Shown here in pieces: positions 26,174 to 36,047 of a stretch of 54,019 nt of DNA. The DNA is taken from NCBI GenBank assembly GCA_964498585.1, contig CAZCHH010000018.1, forward strand, positions 1-54,019, read 5' to 3'. Within the stretch, counting starts at the first letter, position 1. The number at the start of each line of letters is the position of its first letter. The notes under the pieces were generated by a model that ran no database searches, was not told the origin of the DNA, and saw only the letters and a program-made list of their open reading frames with translations. This DNA comes from JAAYJM01 sp964498585. GTDB lineage: Bacteria > Bacteroidota > Ignavibacteria > Kapaibacteriales > UBA2268. The position numbers were made by a program, and so were the translations under genes.

Positions 26174-29100
26174 TTATTTATTTATCATCATAATCGTAGA
26201 TGCGGTTTGAGTGCCAGAACGCAATACTACATTATAAGCGCCACTAATTAAATTGCTAGCATCGAAGCTAACTGAATAAGTGCCTGCATTATAGAAGCCG
26301 TTTGCTAATCTTGCAATTTCTTCACCTCTAATATTATAAATAATAATTTCAGCATTGTCATCATTTACTAACGAGAATTCAAATTTGGTTAAACTACTAA
26401 CCGGATTTGGAATATTAATAATTGACATACTAATTGCTGCTTCGTTTTGAGCTGTTGCTTTTGCTAAATAAATAGCATTTGAATTATAGTATAAAACATC
26501 TTGTTCTAAACTGTTTGTAATTTCTTGAATATTTAACAATGAAATTTCATTTAAAGTATTAGAATTTGGATTGTAAAGTTTTACACTTAATAATTCATTA
26601 TCTTTTGCTCCGTCTGTATTTGCAGTAATGTCATTATCGCCCCAAATTGTTACAGCAGCTACACCGTCATTAACAGCACCAGAGCCGATAAGTTCATTAT
26701 TAGCATTATAAACGCCTACTTCATTTCCATTGCTAACGTTAATAGAAAGCAATAAAGTAGCATTATTTCCAGTATTATTAACTTGAGGAATAAGGTGCTT
26801 TGCTAATGGAGTAATATCATCACCTGCAATTGCCTTACGGGCATCATTTGCAGGATAAGTCAATAAAGCTGCCTGGTTTAAATAGAAGTAATAACCTTGT
26901 CCAGGAAGCATATTACCAAGAGTATTAATACCATAAATTGGGCTATAAATACCGCCTGCATTATTTTTAACTAAAACAAGACTTGAATTTATAGAAGCAA
27001 GAGCGCTTAATGGTGACATCGGATTATCACGATAGTATGCAGGTAAATTCCAACCATTGTTTAATGGAATAGGTGTACTTTCGGGAACGATTTTATCACC
27101 GCTAATTGTTAATACTGCATTTTCGAACATATTAACTAAATAACCGGATTCACTGTCCCAATTTCCAATTGTATTAACATTGAAAAGTGGTATATACATA
27201 TCACCGGCAGAATTCTTCATTATGTTCAAATAGCTTACGATATCATTAAATAATGTCTCTACACTTGGGTATGTTGGAACTATATAGCTTGATATCATAT
27301 TCCAGCCAGCATTTAAGGTCATTTCCTGATTTTCAGTTAAAGTGGTTGAAAGTGATGCAAGCATTGTGAAACCACTAACTTCGTAAGCTTCAGGACCGAA
27401 TACATTAGTTGCATAAGCTGGATATTCCTGAAGTGCAATACCATCCCATACGCGATATGTATAAGGTTCGCCTAAAGCAAAACCATCTTTAATTGTTGTT
27501 TCAGTATCATCGCCATAAACAGTAATACTTACACCATCTGGGCTCCAGAAAATATAACCAGCGCACCACCACTCGCCAGGTGTTATTTCGTAGAATAAGC
27601 CAATGGCATCTTCTTCTGTCATTGCACGGTCACCAATCATTGGATTAATTGTTGAAGGTACCATTATTGTTGCAAAGTTGTCTGTTTCATAAAATAGCCA
27701 ATTCTCTGGCAGAACAATTTCTTCTGCAGTTGTAAATGACCATATTGTTGACCAATTGCTATGATTTGGGTCATCATTCAAAGCTTTTACTCGCCACCAA
27801 TATTGTGTTAGATATTCTAAATCATAAGTTACATTATAAGATAAAGAAGTAGAATTATCATCAACAACTATATTAGTGAAGTTTGAATTTGCTGATACCT
27901 GAATTTGATATTCGTCAGCATCAACAACAGCTTCCCAAGATAATTGTGGATTAACGCTAACATCAATAGAACCGTTTTCTGGGTTAACTAAAACTGGTGG
28001 TTCAAGTAATGTACCAGTATTTGGAGTAAATACAAATTTTCTTCCTGGTAAATTCACAAATAAATCTGGTAGAATATTATTATTTGGCTCAATTGAAGAG
28101 ATACCAGCAGGGAAAGTAGGTGTAACACTGATGAAATCCATAACTCCACCATATAAACCATTCATACCAATACCTGCGCCCCAGTATGTACCTGGAAATT
28201 CTTCCATTGGTCCATAATTAAATGTAATAATATTTGTAGTTTCATAAAATCTAAGTTGGAAATTAATATTACCTGCACTTTGACCACTTGCAGTAACATT
28301 TTTGTATTGAATTGCATAAGCTCTGTATGGTGCATCACCTTCAACTTTAACTGTAATGTTACTATTTGATGGCATTAAAGCGAAGTCTTCCCAGAATGGA
28401 GAAATAAATCCGGGATATTCGGGGAATGAAAGTCCGCTATCCCAAATATTTTGGGTTGTTGTCCCAAGAGCAATCCAACCATTAGTACTAATAGTTAGGT
28501 CGTTAAATTCACTACCAGCATAGTAAAATGTAAATGGTAAGCTAAAGTTGGCAAGTTGGTCATCGTTAGTTATGTTTGTAGGTGTTCCATCTGAAAATTC
28601 AGCGTATTCTTCTTCTTCTTCAAAGAAAGAATATGTGTAAATATTTACCATTGTGCCAGTAGTAAATTGCCATATTGTTGACCAGGCGCCAATATTTTCG
28701 TCTCTGTAACCTCTGACTCTCCAGTAATAAGTAGAATTATTTTCGAGCATATTTCCAAAATCTAACTGGTAGCTTAAACCATCAATTTCTGACTGACTAA
28801 ATACAATATCATTGAAGCTATTATCAGTAGCTACTTCTAACTCATAATAAAAAGCTCCCATACCTTGTTCCCATACGAATTCAGTCATACAATTAACTGA
28901 AACGCTATATTCTTCCGGAGAAATTTTCTCTACTTGAGGTATAGGACCATCAGTTATGAAAGTCCAAGAACGAGACCAGAAGCTTGTTGCTTCTTCATTT
29001 GCAGCATTTACTCTCCAGTAAAATAAAGTCGATTCGGATAAAACCTGAGCCGGCTGTATTTGGTATTCTGTGTCTGCAATATCATTAATCTCAAGAACAA

Positions 29101-32100
29101 GCTCAGTAAAAGTTTGATTTGTTGCAATTTGGAAAGAGTAACTTACTGCTTCTTCAGAAGGTTCCCAATCTAATAATGGAGTAGTGCTAACACCTAATAA
29201 ACCATTTTCTGGTGATACAAGTTCTGGAGCTCTAAGGCCGGACATATCAAAAACAAATTGAATATTTGCTCTGTTCATTTTACCTCCGCCCCAGCCAATG
29301 TTTTCTTCGATAGTGCAATAGTCTGTTTCTGGTCCACTCGGTTCGTAAACACTTCTTTGCTGGCATCTTGCAACTGGGGTAGTTGTCCAGTATTGTTGCG
29401 GATTGGCATTACCAATTCTTTCCCAATGGCTGAAACAGGTTTCAACCAGAATACTTGATTCACCGTCCCAGTAGAATGGCTCGAGACAATTGTGCATATT
29501 CCAACCAAGAGCCGCTGTAAAGGCAGTTTCTGGGTCCCAAACAGTTGTCCAGTCTTCATAAGTCCAACTATTTGTTAGCTGAGTCCATGTTGTAAGTTTC
29601 ATTCTAATGGAATATTCACCCGGATTGAGTGGGCCCACGCCACCAGTTAAAGCAGCAACATTCCAGCCGAAATCTGTGATATATGTATTTGGAATAGCAC
29701 CAGCAGCAAGTAGTTCCGCTGCAGTATATAGGAAATATAATCTTGCATGGTTATACCAGTTACTGTATGGAGATGGTGATACGTAATTATAATAATCTGT
29801 ATCATAATTAGTTCCAGTTCCAATAACAATTGAATTTTCTGATGTTGTAAATGACCAGGGAGCTGACCATTCACTTATATCAGTTGGATTTGTCATTTGA
29901 ACTCTCCAGAAGTATAATCCACCTAATTCAAGTCCTTGAGTAATATAAAAATTATCTTCTAAGCCGGTTACGTCATTAACTATATTTTCAAAATCTTCGT
30001 CTTCGGCAACTTGAACATTATAGCCAGTTGCGGCATAATGTGCTTCCCATGTAAGATTTGTATTTGTGAATAAGCCGGTTGAAGCATCTTCCGGACTCAC
30101 TAAAACAGGTAATGGCAAAGGACCTTGAGTAATAAATCTGAATGGACGTGACCAGTTACTTGATAGTTCTTCTCCAAAAGCTTGAACCCTCCAAAAATAT
30201 ATTGCAAGTTCTGCTAAACTATTTTCTTCTGAAAGTTGAAGCTCTGTTTCGCTTAATTCATTAGCTTCATAAACAATATTACTAAAATACCTATCGGTAG
30301 CAATTTGAAGAGAATAAGAAGTTGCATTTATAGATTCATTCCAATCGAACAATGGAGTAACTGGAACGCTGAATTGATTGTTTGCAGGAGCAACTAATTC
30401 TGGAGAAAGAACTACTTCGTCAACAAATATGAATTTTATATTTGCCCTGTTCATTTTAGGACCGCCCCAACCAATATTATTTTCAATAGTACAATAATAC
30501 AATTCAGGGCCATTATTTTCATAGACACTTCTTTGCTGGCATCTTGCAACTGGAGTAGTTGTCCAATACTGTTGCGGATTAGCATTACCAATTCTTTCGT
30601 AGTGGCTGAAGCAGGTTTCAACGAGAATGCTTGATGTACCATCCCAATAGAATGGGTCAAAGCATTGATGCATATTCCAGCCAAGAGCGGCGGTAAATGC
30701 TTCTTGTTCTGGTTCCCAAACAGTTGACCAATCTTCATAATCCCAAGTGCCGTTAAGCTGGGTCCATGTAGTAAGTTTCATTCTTATTGAAAATTCGCCG
30801 GGATTTAATGGACCAACTCCACCTTGCATCATTGCAATATTCCAACCAAAATCACTAATATAAGTGTTTGGAAGTGCACCGCCAGCCAGTAATTCTTCAG
30901 CAGTGTATAAGAAATATAATCGGGCATGACTATACCAATTGCTGTATGGACTTGGGGATACATAATTATAATAATCTGTGTCATAATCAGTTCCAATACC
31001 AACAATTACTATCATTCCGGTAGTGAATGTCCATGGCAGGCACCATTCACTTTCACTTCCATCGTTAAACTGTTGAACTCTCCAATAGTATTGGGTGCTC
31101 ATTGCAAGCCCTTCTGTTATATATGAAGTTTCGGTTAAACCGGGAACATCCATTACTATATCTTCAAAAGCTTCGTCAAGAGCTACCTGAAGATTGTAAC
31201 CTGTTGCAGCATAATGCTCTTCCCAAGTTAATAATGTAGATGGAGCAAGGTCAGTTGTTCCACTTTCAGGACTAACAAGGACTGGTGGTGGCAATTCACC
31301 TTCAGTAGTAAATTTCCAGCGCATTGACCAGGAGCTTGTTTCAGTTCCATCTGTTGCATTTGCTTTCCAGTAATATATTGTTAATGGTAACAATGTTACT
31401 TCATCTGGAACCTGATACTGGCTTTCAGGAAGGTCTGTTTCATTAATAACAATATCTGTGAAAGCTCTGTCGGTTGCAACTATAATGCCATAAGAAACAG
31501 CACCATCTACGTCTGAAAAGTCAAATAAAGCGGCAAGAGGAACATTAAATGATTCATTTAATGGTGATAAATTCTCTGGTGCAGGGAATCCACTAACTTC
31601 AAGATTGAACATCATATTTGGTCTGTTCATTGATAAAGTAACACCAGGAGGAGAAGTACAGACGGTTGCAGCATCATTTCTGCCATATCTCACTGAATTG
31701 TAGGTCGTTGTTGTGTAATATGTACTTTGATTTGAAGTATAAGATCCATTATTGAAGCATATATCAACAATAATGTTAGATACTCCATCCCAAAGATATG
31801 GATTAGTAAACTCGTGGGTATTCCATCCAAGAGTATTCACATAAGACGCACTTATATAAACAGATTCAAACTCATCAGCATCCCAGGTATTGTTTAATTC
31901 GGTTGCTGTTGTTTGTTTCAGTTTAATTTCAAAGTTAGTTAAAGCGGCAGTTGAGTTTAAAGTGGCTACGTTGAATGCAAGAGAAGTAAGAGTGCCTGGC
32001 GCTCCTCCTGCCTGATATATTTCATCAGCCAAAACTAATATTTGGTGCTTTGCACCCCAATACCAATTTCCATAAGGTGCAGGATATTCAGTATTCGAAT

Positions 32101-32212
32101 TTGTCGAAGTACCTTCTCCGATTATTACTTCTAGCGATGCTTGTGCATTAATTATTAGTGGCATCAATAGAAATAATGCAATTAATAAAAGATTGTTTTT
32201 TTGTTGTTTCAT
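26174..32212 (-). CDS. 2012-residue modular T9SS cargo protein with internal duplication
   Basis: The signal peptide ends at INAQ (residue ~24). A ~190-residue beta domain (VSPSPYSNWY.HARLYFLYTA ... WN.H ... ILVETCF ... TTTPVARCQQRSVYE ... MNRANI.F) occurs three times, near residues 28-206, 400-595 and 793-988; the second and third are almost identical. FnIII-like modules (YYWRV...W) separate them. A nidogen-like module (~1180-1395, NGWIALG ... ISPFWEDF) and one more FnIII follow. Next come a module with NPMIGDRAM and a tandem pair of modules GWN(M/L)..Y...(P/N)...(L/S)...I ending INTLGN/NTIGNW (~1630-1780). The last ~85 residues are a T9SS sorting domain (IINIPNPVSSLTKFEF ... GAYNVVLRSG). 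Surface adhesion or structural role is inferred. It is the paralog of the truncated gene at 1-4696. Confidence 0.9.
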   Translation of the reverse strand: MKQQKNNLLLIALFLLMPLIINAQASLEVIIGEGTSTNSNTEYPAPYGNWYWGAKHQILVLADEIYQAGGAPGTLTSLAFNVATLNSTAALTNFEIKLKQTTATELNNTWDADEFESVYISASYVNTLGWNTHEFTNPYLWDGVSNIIVDICFNNGSYTSNQSTYYTTTTYNSVRYGRNDAATVCTSPPGVTLSMNRPNMMFNLEVSGFPAPENLSPLNESFNVPLAALFDFSDVDGAVSYGIIVATDRAFTDIVINETDLPESQYQVPDEVTLLPLTIYYWKANATDGTETSSWSMRWKFTTEGELPPPVLVSPESGTTDLAPSTLLTWEEHYAATGYNLQVALDEAFEDIVMDVPGLTETSYITEGLAMSTQYYWRVQQFNDGSESEWCLPWTFTTGMIVIVGIGTDYDTDYYNYVSPSPYSNWYSHARLYFLYTAEELLAGGALPNTYISDFGWNIAMMQGGVGPLNPGEFSIRMKLTTWTQLNGTWDYEDWSTVWEPEQEAFTAALGWNMHQCFDPFYWDGTSSILVETCFSHYERIGNANPQQYWTTTPVARCQQRSVYENNGPELYYCTIENNIGWGGPKMNRANIKFIFVDEVVLSPELVAPANNQFSVPVTPLFDWNESINATSYSLQIATDRYFSNIVYEANELSETELQLSEENSLAELAIYFWRVQAFGEELSSNWSRPFRFITQGPLPLPVLVSPEDASTGLFTNTNLTWEAHYAATGYNVQVAEDEDFENIVNDVTGLEDNFYITQGLELGGLYFWRVQMTNPTDISEWSAPWSFTTSENSIVIGTGTNYDTDYYNYVSPSPYSNWYNHARLYFLYTAAELLAAGAIPNTYITDFGWNVAALTGGVGPLNPGEYSIRMKLTTWTQLTNSWTYEDWTTVWDPETAFTAALGWNMHNCLEPFYWDGESSILVETCFSHWERIGNANPQQYWTTTPVARCQQRSVYEPSGPETDYCTIEENIGWGGGKMNRANIQFVFDMSGLRAPELVSPENGLLGVSTTPLLDWEPSEEAVSYSFQIATNQTFTELVLEINDIADTEYQIQPAQVLSESTLFYWRVNAANEEATSFWSRSWTFITDGPIPQVEKISPEEYSVSVNCMTEFVWEQGMGAFYYELEVATDNSFNDIVFSQSEIDGLSYQLDFGNMLENNSTYYWRVRGYRDENIGAWSTIWQFTTGTMVNIYTYSFFEEEEEYAEFSDGTPTNITNDDQLANFSLPFTFYYAGSEFNDLTISTNGWIALGTTTQNIWDSGLSFPEYPGFISPFWEDFALMPSNSNITVKVEGDAPYRAYAIQYKNVTASGQSAGNINFQLRFYETTNIITFNYGPMEEFPGTYWGAGIGMNGLYGGVMDFISVTPTFPAGISSIEPNNNILPDLFVNLPGRKFVFTPNTGTLLEPPVLVNPENGSIDVSVNPQLSWEAVVDADEYQIQVSANSNFTNIVVDDNSTSLSYNVTYDLEYLTQYWWRVKALNDDPNHSNWSTIWSFTTAEEIVLPENWLFYETDNFATIMVPSTINPMIGDRAMTEEDAIGLFYEITPGEWWCAGYIFWSPDGVSITVYGDDTETTIKDGFALGEPYTYRVWDGIALQEYPAYATNVFGPEAYEVSGFTMLASLSTTLTENQEMTLNAGWNMISSYIVPTYPSVETLFNDIVSYLNIMKNSAGDMYIPLFNVNTIGNWDSESGYLVNMFENAVLTISGDKIVPESTPIPLNNGWNLPAYYRDNPMSPLSALASINSSLVLVKNNAGGIYSPIYGINTLGNMLPGQGYYFYLNQAALLTYPANDARKAIAGDDITPLAKHLIPQVNNTGNNATLLLSINVSNGNEVGVYNANNELIGSGAVNDGVAAVTIWGDNDITANTDGAKDNELLSVKLYNPNSNTLNEISLLNIQEITNSLEQDVLYYNSNAIYLAKATAQNEAAISMSIINIPNPVSSLTKFEFSLVNDDNAEIIIYNIRGEEIARLANGFYNAGTYSVSFDASNLISGAYNVVLRSGTQTASTIMMINK

Positions 32213-33580
32213 TAGAAACTCCTTTAAGATTGTGGATAAATATACATACTATTATTAAAAAACATTTACTAAAATTTAATGAAAAATAATACACCTTTTC
32301 ATTCTATAAATTATAAAATTTATTTTATTTTTACAAATAAAAAAATAAAAATATTAGTATCATAGCTGATATTTTTCATTTATTATTCATTTTACTTTAA
32401 TATATTTTTTTATCAAATTTATATTATTCGTTAGCACTAATATTACTAACTCACATTACGCAATTCTTTTATAAGATTTAAACAAGTTAATTTGATGCAC
32501 TATTTTCTTTTTAACACAAGTACCATTCACCTCTTGAGAGTAATTGCACGGAGATAAGAAATTAATTATTATGGATAATTGCTTAAATTCCAAGTAGTCG
32601 TCATTAATTGTAATATAATAATAAAAATTTAAAGAATTAAAGTGTTAAAAGTTCTTATTATTAAAGTTATTATAGTTTATATTTAAGATTTTATAAGTAA
32701 AATAAATATTTGTGTATGTAAAAATTTTGAATTATTCGTTATCTGCGTGCCATTACTCTTGAGAAAGGAATGCGTAAGGTTAATTACTAATTTACTTTAA
32801 TTATTTCCTCATAAATTCTTGTCATTAAAAATCCTCCCGATAAAGCAAATGTTTTATTTAAAAGGATATGACATCATCAAATGTGTCAATATGACGGCTG
32901 TCAGAATCCATTTTATTATTGTTTAGTCGCTAATTGTTATTAGCTATTTCGCTGAAGCATTTGGGCTTGCCCAAATGTTTCGTGAGCAAGCTCACTTGCT
33001 TTCTCAAGAAGACTCTGGCATTCGCAAGAATGACAAGTATTAGTGATGTTATTTCCATTTAAATAAAAGATCTTCCTTTATTGTGGGGTTTACCAATGAC
33101 ATCTTTGCTTGTCGGTCATTCTGAAGCGCAGTGAAGAATCCAGAGAATTTTGAATTAAAGTTTTTCTGGATTCTTCGCTGCGCTCAGAATGACACATTTA
33201 GTGATGTCATATCCTTTTATATAAAACATTTGCTTTATAAGGGGGTTTAGAATAACATATTTGTCCAGTCATACGAACAACAAGTTGTTCATATGACTTT
33301 TTCATTTCACTTCCGCACGAGTTTCTCGGAGCTTTGCGAAAGTTAAAATCAGAAGTCATACTTCTTCGAGATGTAGGAAATCTTTATTCTACTAAAATTT
33401 ATTCATTTTTAAAGAAATATTTTTTGAAAATGCGATAAAAATTGCTATATTTAAAAATGTATTTTTAAATTTTTAATAATTAATAATTAAATATTCATTT
33501 TTTTTTAATATTTTATTCTTTCTCGAAGTAAAAACCGAAATAAAACAAATGAAAAATAATTTACACTAATAATTTAAATA
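32213..33580. repeat. 1.37-kb intergenic region with dispersed repeats
   Basis: No gene. 32213-32820 is A/T-rich DNA in which I see nothing assignable beyond the promoter region expected for the minus-strand giant. 32831-33247 is a stack of repeats: the GATAAAGCAAATG unit (32831-32875 and, inverted, 33203-33247); CAGAATCCATTTT (about 32900-32913); the twin palindrome CATTTGGGCTTGCCCAAATG plus GTGAGCAAGCTCAC (about 32959-32998); a TCCATTTAAATAAA unit (33044-33090) also at 19211-19256; and the fold-back 33115-33193. Then a hairpin GTCATAC..GAACAAC/GTTGTTC..ATATGAC (33268-33297). 33400-33580 is A/T-rich upstream DNA of the next gene. Confidence 0.75.
33115..33193. repeat. Fold-back repeat, second copy
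   Basis: Same element as 9657-9737: left arm begins GTCATTCTGAAGCGCAGTGA, right arm ends TTCGCTGCGCTCAGAATGAC. Arms ~32 bp, imperfect; the spacer differs from the first copy. Confidence 0.8.
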
Positions 33581-34483
33581 ATGAATTATATAACTCCAAT
33601 AGAATTAGCATTATACGAGAAGGTTGAACCACCACGTTTGGAACGTTCCAATTTCTTTTATTCTTTCTCACTTCTCCCAAAAGAGCAGCGCTATGCAATA
33701 AACTCCCTGTATTCTTTTTGCAGTTATATTGATGATATTGTTGATAGCTATCCGAATAACGACCAAAAAATATTAAAGCATAAGCATCAGCGATTGGATT
33801 TATGGGTAAAAGTCATTGAAAAGCTATATCAAGGCAATGAAAACAGCAAACTAATTGCTCCGCTTCAGTATCTCGTCCATAGATTTGCAATTCCCAAGCA
33901 ATATTTCCTTACTTTAATAGACGGTTGCAGACGCGACCTAATACAGAAAAGATACAATACTTTTGAAGAGTTGAAAGACTATTGCTATAGCGTTGCAAGT
34001 ATTGTCGGATTAATTACTATCGAAATTTTTGGTCATAAATACGAAGAAACAAAGAACTACGCTATTAATCTCGGATATGCTTTGCAATTAACAAACATAA
34101 TGAGAGATGTAAAATTCGATAAAGACAGAGGTTACATTTACCTTCCTTTAGAAGATTTAGACAGATTTGGATATTCAGAAAAAGATTTATATAACGAAAA
34201 ATACAATCAGAACTTTTACGAAATGATGTGTTTCGAGGCAGACCGAACAAGAGAATACTACCACAAAGCGCGACAACTGCTTAGGCCAGACGAAAGAGCG
34301 ACCTGCTTTACTGCAGAAGTTATGGATTCTATATACTACCGTCTCCTTGAAAAAATCGAACTCAAAGAATTTAACGTATTCGAGAAAAAAATTCGAGTTG
34401 CTGCAATGCATAAACTCATTATTACGATAAAACAATGGATTTCTATTAAAATGTTTGTTAATCGCCTGAAAAAGAATAAGTGA
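33581..34483 (+). CDS. Squalene/phytoene synthase family protein (HpnD-like)
   Basis: 300 aa, all-helical trans-isoprenyl diphosphate synthase fold. The two Asp-rich Mg-binding motifs are present: D51-D-I-V-D55 (YIDDIVDSY) and D176-V-K-F-D180 (NIMRDVKFDKDRGYIYLP). The substrate lid motifs FFYSFSLLP and ALQLTNIMRD are also intact. The family condenses two prenyl diphosphates head to head; length and motifs fit HpnD/HpnC or CrtB. I favour an HpnD-type presqualene diphosphate synthase but no hpnC, hpnE, crtI or squalene-hopene cyclase lies nearby to decide. Its stop codon overlaps the start of ccmB (TGATG), so the two are translated together, which is an uncommon pairing. It has no clear Shine-Dalgarno. 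Confidence 0.88.
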   Translation: MNYITPIELALYEKVEPPRLERSNFFYSFSLLPKEQRYAINSLYSFCSYIDDIVDSYPNNDQKILKHKHQRLDLWVKVIEKLYQGNENSKLIAPLQYLVHRFAIPKQYFLTLIDGCRRDLIQKRYNTFEELKDYCYSVASIVGLITIEIFGHKYEETKNYAINLGYALQLTNIMRDVKFDKDRGYIYLPLEDLDRFGYSEKDLYNEKYNQNFYEMMCFEADRTREYYHKARQLLRPDERATCFTAEVMDSIYYRLLEKIELKEFNVFEKKIRVAAMHKLIITIKQWISIKMFVNRLKKNK

Positions 34484-35145
34484 TGGCAACTTTTTTAAGC
34501 GTTTTTAAGAAAGATATTCGGAGCGAAATCCGGACAAGATATTCCATTTCTGCAATTCTGTTATTCATACTTACCTCCTGCTCAATTATTGGCTTTGGCA
34601 TTGCCGGCTCTAGATTAGATTCAAATATCTCTTCTGCACTCCTTTGGGTAATAATGTTTTTTACAAGTATGATTGGGCTTTCGAAAAGCTTCGTTACTGA
34701 AGAAGAAAGAGGCACTTTTATGCTTTTAAAACTCTATTCAAGTTCCTCGGCTGTGTATTTTGGAAAACTACTTTTTAATATTGTACTGTGTGTGATTATT
34801 AATTTTTTTGCATCAATACTTTTTTTATTTTTAATTAATCAAAATGAAATCCAATCACTTTCAATATTTTGGCTGTCGGTAATTCTTGGAAGCGTTGCTA
34901 TTGGTTCAGCTTCAACAATAATTTCAGCAATTATTTCAAAAGCAAATGTAAAAAACGCTATTTTCCCTGTGCTTTCATTCCCGATAATGCTGCCAATAAT
35001 TATTACCGGTCTTGATGCAACGCGTCTTTCTTATTCAATCAATGAAATATCTGAAGCAATTTCGTTATTTGTTCAAATACTATTATTCACTATTGCAATT
35101 ATATCTATATCGTATGTTTTGTTTTGCTTTGTATGGAATGATTGA
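34483..35145 (+). CDS. ccmB: Heme exporter protein B (CcmB-like ABC permease)
   Basis: 220 aa from the ATG at 34483, which overlaps the TGA of the upstream gene; a GTG three bases earlier is possible but unnecessary. About six membrane helices, starting with FLSVFKKDIRSEIRTRYSIS (the conserved cytoplasmic N-terminus of CcmB) and containing LLWVIMFFTSMIGLSKSFVTEEERGT and the PVLSFPIMLPIIITG segment typical of the family. CcmB is the membrane subunit of the CcmABC(D) system in cytochrome c maturation. No ccmA, ccmC or ccmE gene is visible here, so the rest of the system must lie elsewhere. Confidence in the family is high; in substrate (heme or a heme-loading step) it rests on the family. Confidence 0.87.
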   Translation: MATFLSVFKKDIRSEIRTRYSISAILLFILTSCSIIGFGIAGSRLDSNISSALLWVIMFFTSMIGLSKSFVTEEERGTFMLLKLYSSSSAVYFGKLLFNIVLCVIINFFASILFLFLINQNEIQSLSIFWLSVILGSVAIGSASTIISAIISKANVKNAIFPVLSFPIMLPIIITGLDATRLSYSINEISEAISLFVQILLFTIAIISISYVLFCFVWND

Positions 35146-35571
35146 GATAATAAGTGTTTTATTTACTTCGCCAAATTACTTAGGAAAAAATATAAATATA
35201 AATAAAACTGTCGTTCAGATTCAGATGAATCTTTATATTTATGTATCATTTATATTTAAATCCTTCTCAAATAATTGGGCATTACTATAGACAAAATTGA
35301 AAAAAATGAATATTTACGAAAGGTTTGTAGAACTGAAGTTTTAACAGAGAAAAATTCATTTGGGGATAATTCGATTTTTACGTTTTTTTCTACCATAATT
35401 CAATCTCTTGCAAGATATATAAGAAGCAGTAAGATTTTTGGTTTAAATTCATTTTAAATTGCATTTATTAAAGAACTCAATTATTCCCAAAAAATATTTC
35501 AATTAAATTTGCTTTTGAAATTGAATTTTTTTGTAATTTTACTTTTTTAATAATACATTTTCGGAGATGAA
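35146..35571. other. 426-bp A/T-rich intergenic region
   Basis: No supported gene. Frames of 60-92 codons overlap here (35012-35290, 35275-35457) but lack ribosome sites and family resemblance. The region should contain the ssb promoter and ends in the Shine-Dalgarno CGGAGATGAA before the ssb ATG. I see no repeat or strong hairpin. Confidence 0.5.
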
Positions 35572-36045
35572 ATGGCAAAAAGCTTAAATCGAGCCACCAT
35601 ATTAGGTAACTTAGGGCAAGACCCGGAAGTAAGAACTACCCCTCAAGGCAACACTGTTTGTAATTTAAGTGTTGCTACTTCAGAATCTTACAAAGACAAA
35701 AGCGACCAGTGGGCAGAAGTAACAGATTGGCATAGAATTGTTCTTTGGGACCGTCTGGCTGATGTTGCTTCACAGTATTTAAAAAAAGGAAGCAAAGTTT
35801 ATATTGAAGGAAAAATTCGTACCCGTTCATGGGACGATAAAGATGGTGTAAAACGTTATACTACTGAAATAATTGGAACCAATTTATTGTTATTAGACTC
35901 AAAACCAAGTGATGAAAGTGGTTCTTCTTCAAATTATTCCAGTTATAAAAAATCATATAACAGCCACGAAGACACTGCTTTTAATCCAAAAGATTTTGAA
36001 AGCTCTGAAAACGACATTCCAGAAAGCGACGAGGTGCCATTTTAA
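35572..36045 (+). CDS. ssb: Single-stranded DNA-binding protein
   Basis: 157 aa. The N-terminal OB fold (residues 1-110) starts SLNRATILGNLGQDPEVRTT and contains VCNLSVATSESYKDKSD, TDWHRIVLWDRLADVASQYL and GSKVYIEGKIRTRSWDDKDG, all conserved in tetrameric bacterial SSB. The linker (~115-145) is Ser/Tyr/Asn-rich and the C-terminus is the acidic tip DIPESDEVPF, which recruits replication and repair partners. The start is set by GGAG 8-11 nt upstream. The next gene starts 2 bp after the stop, so they are likely co-transcribed although unrelated in function. Confidence 0.95.
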   Translation: MAKSLNRATILGNLGQDPEVRTTPQGNTVCNLSVATSESYKDKSDQWAEVTDWHRIVLWDRLADVASQYLKKGSKVYIEGKIRTRSWDDKDGVKRYTTEIIGTNLLLLDSKPSDESGSSSNYSSYKKSYNSHEDTAFNPKDFESSENDIPESDEVPF

Positions 36046-36047
36046 AA

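Noticed and set aside
28162..30738. Overlapping minus-strand frames of 60-95 codons inside the giant gene
   Set aside because: Alternative-frame shadows; two of them resemble each other only because the underlying gene is duplicated.
35275..35457. 60-codon plus-strand frame before ssb
   Set aside because: No Shine-Dalgarno, no family resemblance, A/T-rich intergenic composition.
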